DNA from: an uncultured Candidatus Melainabacteria bacterium
GTDB lineage: Bacteria; Cyanobacteriota; Vampirovibrionia; Gastranaerophilales; Gastranaerophilaceae
DNA length: 9,104 nucleotides
NCBI GenBank assembly: GCA_946622835.1
Contig: CAMOQI010000017.1
Location: 1-9,104, forward strand
Direction: 5' to 3'
Within the stretch, counting starts at the first letter, position 1. The number at the start of each line of letters is the position of its first letter. Of this stretch, positions 1 through 6,890 are shown one piece after another. The notes under the pieces were generated by a model that was given only the letters and a program-made list of their open reading frames with translations, was not told where the DNA came from and did not search any database. Made by a program: the position numbers and the translations under genes.

Positions 1-2
1 AA

Positions 3-959
3 GAAGGAAGAACAACTGTAGGCGGGTATCATTTGCTCAGAGGAGTTCCGATTGAGCGAACAGAAATGGCGATTGATCCTCATTCTCCAATTACCGAATC
101 TCATTTACCTACTATGTTGAAAGAACAATTAGGTGTAAATTTAGAGGATTTGGTTGATAGTGTTAAATTAAAAACCGTAATGGACGGTGCCGGTCCGATT
201 TTAAAAAAAATAAATAAAAAAGTAGAAGATGGTGCAAAAATTATTGTAATGGATGCTGTTTCAACTGTTGATTTGGAACAAATTGCCCTTGCTATGGAAA
301 AATCGAATTATAAATTGCTTCCGGTCGGAACTGCCGCTGCGGCAAAGGTTTTAAGTAATATATGGTTATCATCGTCTGAAGAGCATGATGTTTTGCCTGT
401 TAAATTACCGAAATTACCAAAATTGATTATTTCAGGCAGTGCAACTCAAATTACAGCAAAACAAATAGAAAAATTTGAGCAAAATGAAGATTATGAGGAA
501 AAGAGTTTAATTATAGAGTTGGATATGGATACCGTATTGGCAGGAGTGAGTGAGGAGTTAGTCGCTCGTGTTGTTTCTAATTTGTATGGAAGTAATATAG
601 TTCTTATTCATACTTCCAAATTGTTAAATAATTTTGATGGCTTTGCTTCTGATACAAAAGATACTGATTTAACAAAATCAGGTTTAGCAAATTTAGTAAC
701 AGATTACCTTGCGGAATTAACTCAAAAAGTTCTGGCGCAAAAGAAAGCTGTATTAGTTACTCTTGGCGGCGAAACTTCTTATAAGTGCTGTAATTCCATA
801 AATGCAAATCAGCTTCAATTGATAGATGAAGTTATGAGTGCGATAGCGCTGAGCAAAAGCGCAATGTCCGATCAGTGGATTGTAACAAAATCCGGAAACC
901 TCGGCGGGGTTAATACTCTTATTGAGATACTTAATTATTTTGAAAAACACGAAGAGTAA
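3..959 (+). CDS. Four-carbon acid sugar kinase (DUF1537, OtnK/DtnK type), 5'-truncated
   Basis: Kinase that would phosphorylate a tetronate such as D-threonate or D-erythronate at O4 using ATP, in the cytoplasm. The frame is open from the window edge, and the residues before the TTG at 33 (GRTTVGGYH) belong to the family's conserved block, so the gene starts outside the window. About 318 residues are visible. Relatives have roughly 420-460, so about 100-130 N-terminal residues, including the substrate-binding DDLTGA-type motif, are missing. Visible family marks are GRTTVGGYHLLRGVP with TEMAIDPHSPITES near the left edge, and the C-terminal nucleotide-binding part with TLGGETS and KSGNLGG. The stop codon lies 2 nt before a PdxA-family start, so the two are almost certainly co-transcribed. 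That pairing, known for D-threonate and D-erythronate pathways, supports the role. The family assignment is strong; the exact substrate cannot be read from the sequence. Confidence 0.85.
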   Translation, partial: EGRTTVGGYHLLRGVPIERTEMAIDPHSPITESHLPTMLKEQLGVNLEDLVDSVKLKTVMDGAGPILKKINKKVEDGAKIIVMDAVSTVDLEQIALAMEKSNYKLLPVGTAAAAKVLSNIWLSSSEEHDVLPVKLPKLPKLIISGSATQITAKQIEKFEQNEDYEEKSLIIELDMDTVLAGVSEELVARVVSNLYGSNIVLIHTSKLLNNFDGFASDTKDTDLTKSGLANLVTDYLAELTQKVLAQKKAVLVTLGGETSYKCCNSINANQLQLIDEVMSAIALSKSAMSDQWIVTKSGNLGGVNTLIEILNYFEKHEE

Positions 960-961
960 TT

Positions 962-1888
962 ATGAATAAGATTGCGATTACAACAGGAGATCCTAACGGA
1001 ATAGGTGCGGAAATAACGGTTAAAGCGCTAAAAAAATTAAATTTAGGTGCGGATGAGATTGTTCTAATTTCCAATAGTGAACTTTTAAAAAATGTCGGCG
1101 GGGGTGATATTTGTAATAAATATGAAATTATTGAAATCCCCTTTGATATGTCGGATTTGCACTACGGTAGAATAACCGGACAGAGCGGAGAATTTTCTTT
1201 TTTAAGCTTGGAAAAGGTTTGCGCTATTCATCCAAAGGCAATAGTTACCGCTCCTGTGGCAAAAAAATCTCTTCATCTTGCGGGACATTATTTTAACGGA
1301 CAAACTGAAATTTTACAAAAATTTCTTGCGCATGACGGTCAATTAGCGGAAATGCTTTTTGTTGCGGGGAATTTCAAGGTTCTTTTATTAACAAGACATT
1401 GCGCTTTAAAACAGGTTAATTTAACAAAAGAGATGGTTGTTGAAAAAGTTATGAATTTGGTAAATACTTTTAGAACTCAATTTGGGGTTCAGAATCCGAA
1501 GCTTGCGCTTTGCGGGTTTAATCCGCATGCTTCAGAGGGTGGAATTTTAGGTTCGGAAGAAGAAGAGGTATTAATTCCGGCAGTTGATATTTTAAGGAAG
1601 AACGGGGTTGATATAACAAATCCGCTGCCTTCTGACACATTATTTGTAGGTGCGGCAAAGGATTATTATAACGAAGTTTTAAATCCAACTTACGATTGTT
1701 ATATTGCAAATTACCATGATCAGGGGTTAATTCCGATAAAAACGGTAGCGGGTAAAAAAACTGTTAATATGACTATAGGTTTGGACATTGTACGAACTTC
1801 CCCCGGTCATGGCACGGCTTTTGATATCGCAGGGCGTGATATAGCTGATTGTGAGGGGATGATAGAAGCTATAAAGGCTGTTTTATAG
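962..1888 (+). CDS. pdxA2: PdxA-family dehydrogenase, probably tetronate 4-phosphate dehydrogenase (PdxA2 type)
   Basis: NAD-dependent, metal-dependent oxidative decarboxylase. The family includes PdxA (4-hydroxythreonine-4-phosphate dehydrogenase of vitamin B6 synthesis) and PdxA2 (threonate/erythronate 4-phosphate to dihydroxyacetone phosphate and CO2). The 308 residues are slightly short against about 330. Visible motifs: GDPNGIGAE at 9-17, VTAPVAKKS at 95-103, and the three expected metal-binding histidines H146 (LTRHCAL), H189 (GFNPHASEGG) and H252 (NYHDQGL). They are followed by RTSPGHGTAFDIAGRD at 278-293. One oddity is GQTE at 113-116, where the family usually has GHTE in the phosphate-binding loop. 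The ATG lies 2 nt after the kinase stop, with only a weak GAAGAG-like ribosome site, suggesting translational coupling. The kinase neighbour favours the PdxA2 role over B6 synthesis, but a pdxA role is not excluded. The 3' end overlaps the convergent nuclease gene by 20 nt. Confidence 0.85.
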   Translation: MNKIAITTGDPNGIGAEITVKALKKLNLGADEIVLISNSELLKNVGGGDICNKYEIIEIPFDMSDLHYGRITGQSGEFSFLSLEKVCAIHPKAIVTAPVAKKSLHLAGHYFNGQTEILQKFLAHDGQLAEMLFVAGNFKVLLLTRHCALKQVNLTKEMVVEKVMNLVNTFRTQFGVQNPKLALCGFNPHASEGGILGSEEEEVLIPAVDILRKNGVDITNPLPSDTLFVGAAKDYYNEVLNPTYDCYIANYHDQGLIPIKTVAGKKTVNMTIGLDIVRTSPGHGTAFDIAGRDIADCEGMIEAIKAVL

Positions 1889-2522
1889 TGTGCTTACACA
1901 ATGTTTTGTATTCACAACTGCTGCAATTTTGAGTGTTTGGCATATATGTTTTATCATTGTTAATTTTTGAGCAAAGTTCTGTCAGGGCTTTTTGATATTG
2001 AAGTTTTAGTTCTTCATTAAATGTTATTAAGGTATTGTTTTTGTGTTTAAGATTCAGGTAAACGAAGCTTATTGATTCGTAATCCTTTATATAGCAATCC
2101 AAACATAGCAGATATACCATTGTTTGAATGTCATATTGCGGGTTTTTAGGAGTTGAGCCTGTTTTGTAATCAAGAATATAATATTTACCCCCTTCTTGCA
2201 TAAGAGCATCAAGTCTTCCTCCAATCCAAAAATCTGAAAGTTTGCAGGATAATTGAAATTCGGATTTTATACATTTCATTTGGAAAAAGGTGTTTTGCTG
2301 TAAGGTCTTCCATATTTGAGCTTCTTCAATTGTTAGGGCGTTTTCAATTCTTGAGATATCCGTTTTTTGGAGGTAATAGTTTGCAAGGGCGTGAATTTTC
2401 TTACCTTTTTCAAAAGGGGTTGTAAGTCGGGGTATGTTTACCCGTTTAATATATTGCAGAAAAAATTTTTGCGGGCATGTTTGGTATGTTTTTAGCATGT
2501 TAGGTGAAAATATCGTCAGCAT
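1869..2522 (-). CDS. PD-(D/E)XK nuclease with AddB-type Fe-S cysteines (RecB-family exonuclease)
   Basis: A 217-residue single-domain nuclease of the RecB/AddB/Cas4-like group. Motifs in order: FSPNMLKTYQTCPQKFF near the N-terminus with C16; H44 in KKIHALA; E88 in KSEFQL; D105 in GGRLDAL; D118 and K120 in YILDYKTG; and the QxxxY pair Q133/Y137. Cysteines C200, C203 and C209 (C-x2-C-x5-C) at the C-terminus, together with C16, match the iron-sulphur 'staple' of AddB-type nucleases. All catalytic positions are present, so it should be active as a Mg-dependent DNA exonuclease or endonuclease. The ATG overlaps the end of the upstream helicase gene by 7 nt (ATGCTGA) and has a strong Shine-Dalgarno 4 nt upstream, inside the helicase gene. 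Overlap and matched function suggest that the two proteins form one complex. The family call is firm; the exact pathway is inferred. Confidence 0.87.
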   Translation of the reverse strand: MLTIFSPNMLKTYQTCPQKFFLQYIKRVNIPRLTTPFEKGKKIHALANYYLQKTDISRIENALTIEEAQIWKTLQQNTFFQMKCIKSEFQLSCKLSDFWIGGRLDALMQEGGKYYILDYKTGSTPKNPQYDIQTMVYLLCLDCYIKDYESISFVYLNLKHKNNTLITFNEELKLQYQKALTELCSKINNDKTYMPNTQNCSSCEYKTLCKHTIKQPL

Positions 2523-5500
2523 ATTTCTCCTCCAAATAAATCCAAGATTTCAAAAATTTTGCAAGGTTCGTTGTTTTGAACTTTTCCGTATTTATTTTTG
2601 GAATTTTTACTTGATGTAATTACTAATTTGTTTTTTGCGCGTGTAATCGCAACGTATAAAAGTCTGAAATTTTCCGAAAGGATTTCTTTTTTTAGTTCAT
2701 AATCGCTTTTACGATTTGTGTTTGGATTGAGTGTTCTGACTGATTCTATAAATGAAGATGATTTCAGGCTGATATTGTCAATGGAGAGTGTAAGATTTTT
2801 TTCGCTCATCTCAGGTAAAATTACTAAGTTAAATTCATCCCCTTTTGATTTGTGCATTGTCATAATCTGAATTTTTCCTTGCAGGAATGTTTTATCATCT
2901 TCATCTTCTTCCGAGAAAAATTTAAAACCGCTGAGGGTTGGCTTTTTAGAAAGTTCTTTGAGTGTATTGATGGCGTATTCAAGAGAATTATCTTTGATAC
3001 AAATTCTTTTAATCAGGGTTGAAATCAGGTAGATATTGGATTTTTCTATCTCACTGTTAAAAAAGTGCAGTCCTGCTTTTATTGCGATTTCGTTGGGCTG
3101 CAAATAACACAGGCTGACCCAATAATTCAGATCCCAATAGAATTGCTGTAATTCTACAGATTCAATATTATCTGAATTTAGGGTGATAAAAGAATTTTCG
3201 TAGTTTTTTATATCTTTTTCACAGCCTCTTTTGTAAAACCCGAGTTCAGTAAGAGTTTGGTATCCTTCAGAAATCACGTCATTATTAAATGGGGTTAGTA
3301 CCATTTTTAATACGGCAAAAATTGCTCGGAAAATGGTTTTTTGTTCAAGGCACTGGTTTCTGGTTATAACGCTTAAACCGCTGTTTTCAAGCAGATTTTG
3401 CCAGTCGGATACTTGATAGTTGTTTCTTAAAAGAATACCAATTGTGGCATTTGGATTTTTTGCAAGAATATCTTTGATAGTTTTTAGTATAAAGTTTTTT
3501 TCATCTGTTGTGTTGTCAAAAATTTTTGCCAAAACTCCGCCGTTTCCGTACGGTTGCGGATTTTTATCTTCGACCGGCTGCATATACATTTTGTAGAAGG
3601 CTTGTTGATTTTCGGGATTTTGTCCGGTTGCTTGAACAAGCTTGTTTGCAAGCTCCCAAACATCTTTTGTACACCTTTGGGATGAATTCATTGAGACGTT
3701 AGGGTTTTGTGTTAAGAATTTTCTAAAACCTTCGACATCAGCGTTGGAAAATGTTGCGGTAATCGATTGGTTCACGTCTCCGCATCTTATAACGTTGTGA
3801 AATTTGCCTGACAGAAGAGTAATTAATTTTTGTTGTACCAAGGAAGAATCTTGGGCTTCATCTTCTATTATGAATTGGCATTGATTTTGGTAATATTCTA
3901 AAATATCCGGGTTATCTTCAAGGATTTTGACAGCTCCTGTGAGCATATCATCATAATCAATTAAATTGTATTCTTTAAGAGTTTGTTGGTAAGTATCAAA
4001 AAATAATAAGAATTGTGAAAGCTTTTTATCGTTATTTATTTTGATAGAATTGTTATTTGTGTTCTTGCCGCCAAATTTGTATATAGAAACAGCACTGCCG
4101 AATTCTTCGGTTAGTTTGCGCTCAATATTTAACTTTGCGGAAATTTCGCGCATTATACGATTTCGTTGTGAATCATCGCATATTTCAAAATCTGCGGATA
4201 ATCCGAGTTTTTCGTTGTTGCCGTTTTCTTTCAGTATTTTTAGCGCAAGTCCGTGTATTGTACTTATATTGGGAAGTTTAGATGAATTGGTGCGAACTTT
4301 TTTTATACGTTCTCTGAAATTTCTTGCAGCCGAGTCCATATATGTCAGTACAAAAATATTTTCCGGCTCTATCCCCCTATTAAGAAGTTCTATAATTAAA
4401 GCAAGTAATACGGTTGTTTTGCCTGCCCCCGGGACGGCTGAAATTCCTAAAGCCCCGTTTTTATAGTCTAATACAGGTTTTTGGTCAGGTCGCGGGACTA
4501 TTTTAAATGGTGTAGAATTTTGTAAGGTTTGTTTTTCATCCTCTGTTATAATATAAGTTTCAATAGCACCGTAGTTTTCCACCCCATTCGAGTCAAATAA
4601 ACTTGAGTAGCAATATATTTCGGAACTTGAATTGAGGGATAGCTTGCGCAAAACTCTGGAATTTTTGTCTTTTGATAGCGTAAGGTTATCTTCTAAGGTG
4701 TAATCTTTTTTGTACCAATCTTTTTGGAATACCCAAGCGTTGTATAATGGCCCTGTATCTGATTTTATCCATTCGGAATTTGTTATATCAAGCCATATTT
4801 GGTATTTTGTTTGAATGTGATTGTCTATGATTTTTTGCGGGGTTGAAATAATTAAATCTTGCTTGTTTATTTCTAAAATGGAATATGGGTTTTCTGCGAT
4901 TATTGAATTTTGAGCTTGGATAATAATTTCTGGTTTTCTTTTGTTAAAATCCTTGCCAAATATATTTTCAAAATCGGTAATTTGTTTTATGAAGAAATTA
5001 AATTTGTTAATTTCTTCGTAATCAGAGATGTTTAGGCTGAAAAGTTCTTCATATATTTTGACCAATTGTTCGGAGATTTTTGCTTCAGATTGAGAAAGGT
5101 CAAAGACAAGTTGTAGAAATTTTGCGTATTTTTTACTGTATTCGTCATCGGCAAATTGGTGGGGGATAAGGTTTTTTGTTTTGTGGAAGGTATGTAAAAT
5201 TTCTTCGCAGTATTTTAGCGGAATTTGTAGAAATTCTGACAGAATTATTCTTAAATCAAATTCGCTGAGTGAATTTTTTAAGTCTGTATTGAGTTTTAAT
5301 ATTGTTAATGCTGCGTTTACAAGTCTGTTTTGAATATGTTTTTCGCTGCCTGAAATATATATAAGGTTAATATTTCGGCGAAGACCTTGTTTTAGTGAAA
5401 ATTTTAACATATCGTCAATAACCGGAGTTATAACAGAGATCTCATCAGGACTTATTTTTTTTTCGTTTGTAAGGTAATTTATTTTATCTATGGCTTTTTC

Positions 5501-6412
5501 TATCATAGAAGAGCGTTTTGCTAATGATTCATAATGAAAACCCTTAAGGATATGGTGCTCATCTTTTTGTATGTTACAAAATAAATTGTAACCTCTTTGG
5601 GCAATTGTATCGTTTTGAGGTAAATTCAGCAGATTTTCTCCGAATATTGTTTTTAATTTTTGAAAGTTATTTTTATCTGCGCTTAAATAGCCGCATCTGC
5701 TTGAACCGAGCGGATCAATGGCAATGTGATGATCTTTCAGTTGGGGGGCTAAATATTTTATAAAATCCATGCAAATTGGAGTCAACTCATCTGCATCATC
5801 TATTATAAGGTATTTTATGTCTTTAAAGTAAGCGGTATTTTGATAAATGAAATTAAATAGCAGGCATTGGCGCAAATAGTCAAAATCTCTTAATTCAAGA
5901 GTCTTTTTTAAAAATTTTTTAATGGCAAGATTTGCATCGTCAGAAAATCCTTCTTTTAATATTTCAGCCCTTTGATTAACCTCATCTTGACTTAGGTTAT
6001 TTTGGACAATAAGTGAGTACCTTCTGAATATTTGATGCAAAAGTGACATTCTTGAATTGTAGCCTTTGAATTTCACTTCTTTTAAGATGTCTTTTAGTAT
6101 GAATTGGGAAACTTCAAGTCCTGCTAAATTGGGTAAAATAACAGGGTTGTTGAAAATATTTCTTTCTTCTAAAAATGCCCAGTTGTCCAACACGGTATTA
6201 TAAACAAGAGAATAAAATGAATGTACTTGAGGTTTTTCGATGCAGGGAATTGTTAGATTTTTGAAGGTTTCTTCAATAAATCTGTTTTTTAGGGTTGAGT
6301 TTTGTACGAGTACAAGAATTTCGGCAGCGCTTACCCCCGAATTTAAAAGTTGTGTGTATTTCTCCCTTAGAAATGTTGTTTTGTTTGATGCAACATTACT
6401 TACAACCAGCAA
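2516..6412 (-). CDS. UvrD/AddA-type SF1A DNA helicase with fused inactive N-terminal helicase-like half
   Basis: Large protein of about 1300 residues, predicted to be an ATP-dependent DNA translocase/helicase for DNA end processing. Residues are numbered from a TTG at 6418. The C-terminal half has all SF1A motifs: Walker A AVPGAGKTT 661-669, motif Ia around VLTYMDSAARNF 690-701, STIHGLA 719-725, Walker B IIEDEAQDS 850-858, motif III CGDVNQSI 879-886, motif IV IGILLRNN 993-1000, motif V MTMHKSKGDEF 1186-1196 and motif VI LLYVAITRAK 1253-1262. The N-terminal half (about 1-630) echoes the same order in degraded form: SNVASNKTT at 7-15 lacks both Walker glycines, HSFYSLVY is at 66-73, LIIDDADELTP at 204-214 lacks the catalytic Glu, and DPLGSS is at 235-240. 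No nuclease motif is fused to the C-terminus; the nuclease is the next gene. Start: TAAGGAG is 2 nt from the TTG at 6418 but 8 nt from the TTG at 6412, so 6412 is preferred. An in-frame stop at 6427-6425 excludes anything longer. Two UvrD repeats, one dead, resemble an AddB-AddA fusion. Confidence 0.85.
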   Translation of the reverse strand: MLVVSNVASNKTTFLREKYTQLLNSGVSAAEILVLVQNSTLKNRFIEETFKNLTIPCIEKPQVHSFYSLVYNTVLDNWAFLEERNIFNNPVILPNLAGLEVSQFILKDILKEVKFKGYNSRMSLLHQIFRRYSLIVQNNLSQDEVNQRAEILKEGFSDDANLAIKKFLKKTLELRDFDYLRQCLLFNFIYQNTAYFKDIKYLIIDDADELTPICMDFIKYLAPQLKDHHIAIDPLGSSRCGYLSADKNNFQKLKTIFGENLLNLPQNDTIAQRGYNLFCNIQKDEHHILKGFHYESLAKRSSMIEKAIDKINYLTNEKKISPDEISVITPVIDDMLKFSLKQGLRRNINLIYISGSEKHIQNRLVNAALTILKLNTDLKNSLSEFDLRIILSEFLQIPLKYCEEILHTFHKTKNLIPHQFADDEYSKKYAKFLQLVFDLSQSEAKISEQLVKIYEELFSLNISDYEEINKFNFFIKQITDFENIFGKDFNKRKPEIIIQAQNSIIAENPYSILEINKQDLIISTPQKIIDNHIQTKYQIWLDITNSEWIKSDTGPLYNAWVFQKDWYKKDYTLEDNLTLSKDKNSRVLRKLSLNSSSEIYCYSSLFDSNGVENYGAIETYIITEDEKQTLQNSTPFKIVPRPDQKPVLDYKNGALGISAVPGAGKTTVLLALIIELLNRGIEPENIFVLTYMDSAARNFRERIKKVRTNSSKLPNISTIHGLALKILKENGNNEKLGLSADFEICDDSQRNRIMREISAKLNIERKLTEEFGSAVSIYKFGGKNTNNNSIKINNDKKLSQFLLFFDTYQQTLKEYNLIDYDDMLTGAVKILEDNPDILEYYQNQCQFIIEDEAQDSSLVQQKLITLLSGKFHNVIRCGDVNQSITATFSNADVEGFRKFLTQNPNVSMNSSQRCTKDVWELANKLVQATGQNPENQQAFYKMYMQPVEDKNPQPYGNGGVLAKIFDNTTDEKNFILKTIKDILAKNPNATIGILLRNNYQVSDWQNLLENSGLSVITRNQCLEQKTIFRAIFAVLKMVLTPFNNDVISEGYQTLTELGFYKRGCEKDIKNYENSFITLNSDNIESVELQQFYWDLNYWVSLCYLQPNEIAIKAGLHFFNSEIEKSNIYLISTLIKRICIKDNSLEYAINTLKELSKKPTLSGFKFFSEEDEDDKTFLQGKIQIMTMHKSKGDEFNLVILPEMSEKNLTLSIDNISLKSSSFIESVRTLNPNTNRKSDYELKKEILSENFRLLYVAITRAKNKLVITSSKNSKNKYGKVQNNEPCKIFEILDLFGGEIC
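2527..2533 (-). promoter_or_regulatory. Shine-Dalgarno of the nuclease gene, inside the helicase 3' end
   Basis: On the minus strand the sequence reads GGAGGAG, 4 nt before the ATG at 2522. This near-perfect anti-16S match fixes the nuclease start and shows that it is translated from the helicase mRNA. Confidence 0.8.
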
Positions 6413-6420
6413 TATCAATA

Positions 6421-6427
6421 CTCCTTA
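6421..6427 (-). promoter_or_regulatory. Shine-Dalgarno of the helicase gene
   Basis: The minus strand reads TAAGGAG. The GGAG core lies 8 nt before the TTG at 6412 and only 2 nt before the TTG at 6418, which favours 6412 as the real start. No in-frame ATG occurs before the degenerate Walker A region. Confidence 0.6.
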
Positions 6428-6430
6428 CAG

Positions 6431-6444
6431 AGTATATTTTACCA
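6431..6444 (-). promoter_or_regulatory. Candidate extended -10 promoter for the helicase-nuclease operon
   Basis: The minus strand reads TGGTAAAAT (6444-6436), a TGn extended -10 followed by TAAAAT (5 of 6 matches), and then TATACT (6436-6431), another 5 of 6 match. No good -35 lies 17 nt upstream. A perfect TTGACA (6484-6479, minus strand) is present, but its best -10 (TAAATT) is only 15 nt away. The true start is uncertain, and the leader would be very short if TGGTAAAAT is used. Confidence 0.35.
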
Positions 6445-6477
6445 TAAACTATTAAAAAATTTACACCTTTATATTGA

Positions 6478-6506
6478 TTGTCAAAGCACTAAGTGTATCG
6501 TATTAT
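6478..6506 (+). promoter_or_regulatory. Sigma-70-type promoter for the winged-helix gene
   Basis: TTGTCA (6478-6483) and TATTAT (6501-6506) are separated by exactly 17 nt, each matching the consensus at 5 of 6 positions. The expected start is near 6513, giving a leader of about 40 nt before the ATG at 6555. The short palindrome CACTAAGTG (6487-6495) lies inside the spacer and could bind a regulator, though it is short enough to be chance. Confidence 0.6.
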
Positions 6507-6554
6507 TTCATATAGAAAAAGTGTTATACATACAATAAATCAAAGGAGACAAAG

Positions 6555-6776
6555 ATGGCAAAAAGAGTAAGTTTAAGTTTAGAAGAACAAATAGGATTTT
6601 CAGCAGGAGAAATCTATAATTATTTACATCAAAACGGAACAACATCTTTTTCAAAAATGAAAAAAGATTTGGATTTAAAAGGTAATTTTGCGGATTTAGG
6701 TCTTGGTTGGTTAGCCAGAGAAAATAAAGTTGAAATCGAGCAAAAAGGCCCGGCTGTAAAAGTCAGCTTAAGATAA
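6555..6776 (+). CDS. Small winged-helix DNA-binding-like protein (DUF2582 type)
   Basis: A 73-residue protein resembling the winged helix-turn-helix family DUF2582 (PF10771), whose role is unknown. The recognisable core is GFSAGEIYNYLHQNG at about 14-28, a helix-turn segment FSKMKKDLDL, and the family's hallmark GWLARENKVEIEQ at about 51-63, followed by a short wing strand VKVSLR at the C-terminus. It is cytoplasmic, with no signal peptide or membrane segment. The start is secure: an AGGAG Shine-Dalgarno (6544-6548) precedes the ATG by 6 nt. It forms its own transcription unit, with a consensus-like promoter upstream and a strong hairpin terminator 27 nt after the stop. It is divergent from the helicase operon, so it could regulate that promoter, but the sequence offers no direct evidence of this. 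Confidence 0.8.
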   Translation: MAKRVSLSLEEQIGFSAGEIYNYLHQNGTTSFSKMKKDLDLKGNFADLGLGWLARENKVEIEQKGPAVKVSLR

Positions 6777-6803
6777 TATTAACCACATTTACGCGTATAT
6801 ATA

Positions 6804-6841
6804 GGCAGATATTACAATTTTGTAATATCTGCCAACTTTTT
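6804..6841 (+). terminator. Rho-independent terminator after the winged-helix gene
   Basis: A perfect 13-bp stem (6804-6816 with 6821-6833; outer end GGCAGAT/ATCTGCC) closes a 4-nt loop ATTT and is followed by AACTTTTT. This is the clearest terminator in the window and separates the winged-helix unit from the next operon. Confidence 0.88.
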
Positions 6842-6870
6842 GTCAATTTTTTCGGATAGAAAATTTTAAT
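6840..6870 (+). promoter_or_regulatory. Weak candidate promoter for the RelA/SpoT-like operon
   Basis: TTGTCA (6840-6845), starting in the terminator's T tract, and TTTAAT (6865-6870) are 19 nt apart. The spacing is long and the region is AT-rich, so this is tentative. The gene downstream has a modest AGGGGA ribosome site (6879-6884), 6 nt before the ATG at 6891. Confidence 0.3.
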
Positions 6871-6890
6871 TTATATATAGGGGAAAATCT

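Noticed and set aside
33..959. Complete kinase gene beginning at the TTG at 33
   Set aside because: The reading frame is open to the window edge, and the residues before position 33 (GRTTVGGYH) are part of the conserved family block. The gene is truncated by the window, not short.
1889..1900. Small hairpin TGTG-CTTA-CACA after the PdxA-family stop as a terminator
   Set aside because: The stem has only 4 bp and lacks a continuous T tract, too weak to support.
4041..4466. Open frame of about 141 codons on the plus strand inside the helicase gene
   Set aside because: It lies antisense to the most conserved helicase motifs (Walker A at 4412-4438) and has no ribosome site or recognisable protein features. 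It is a shadow of the real gene.
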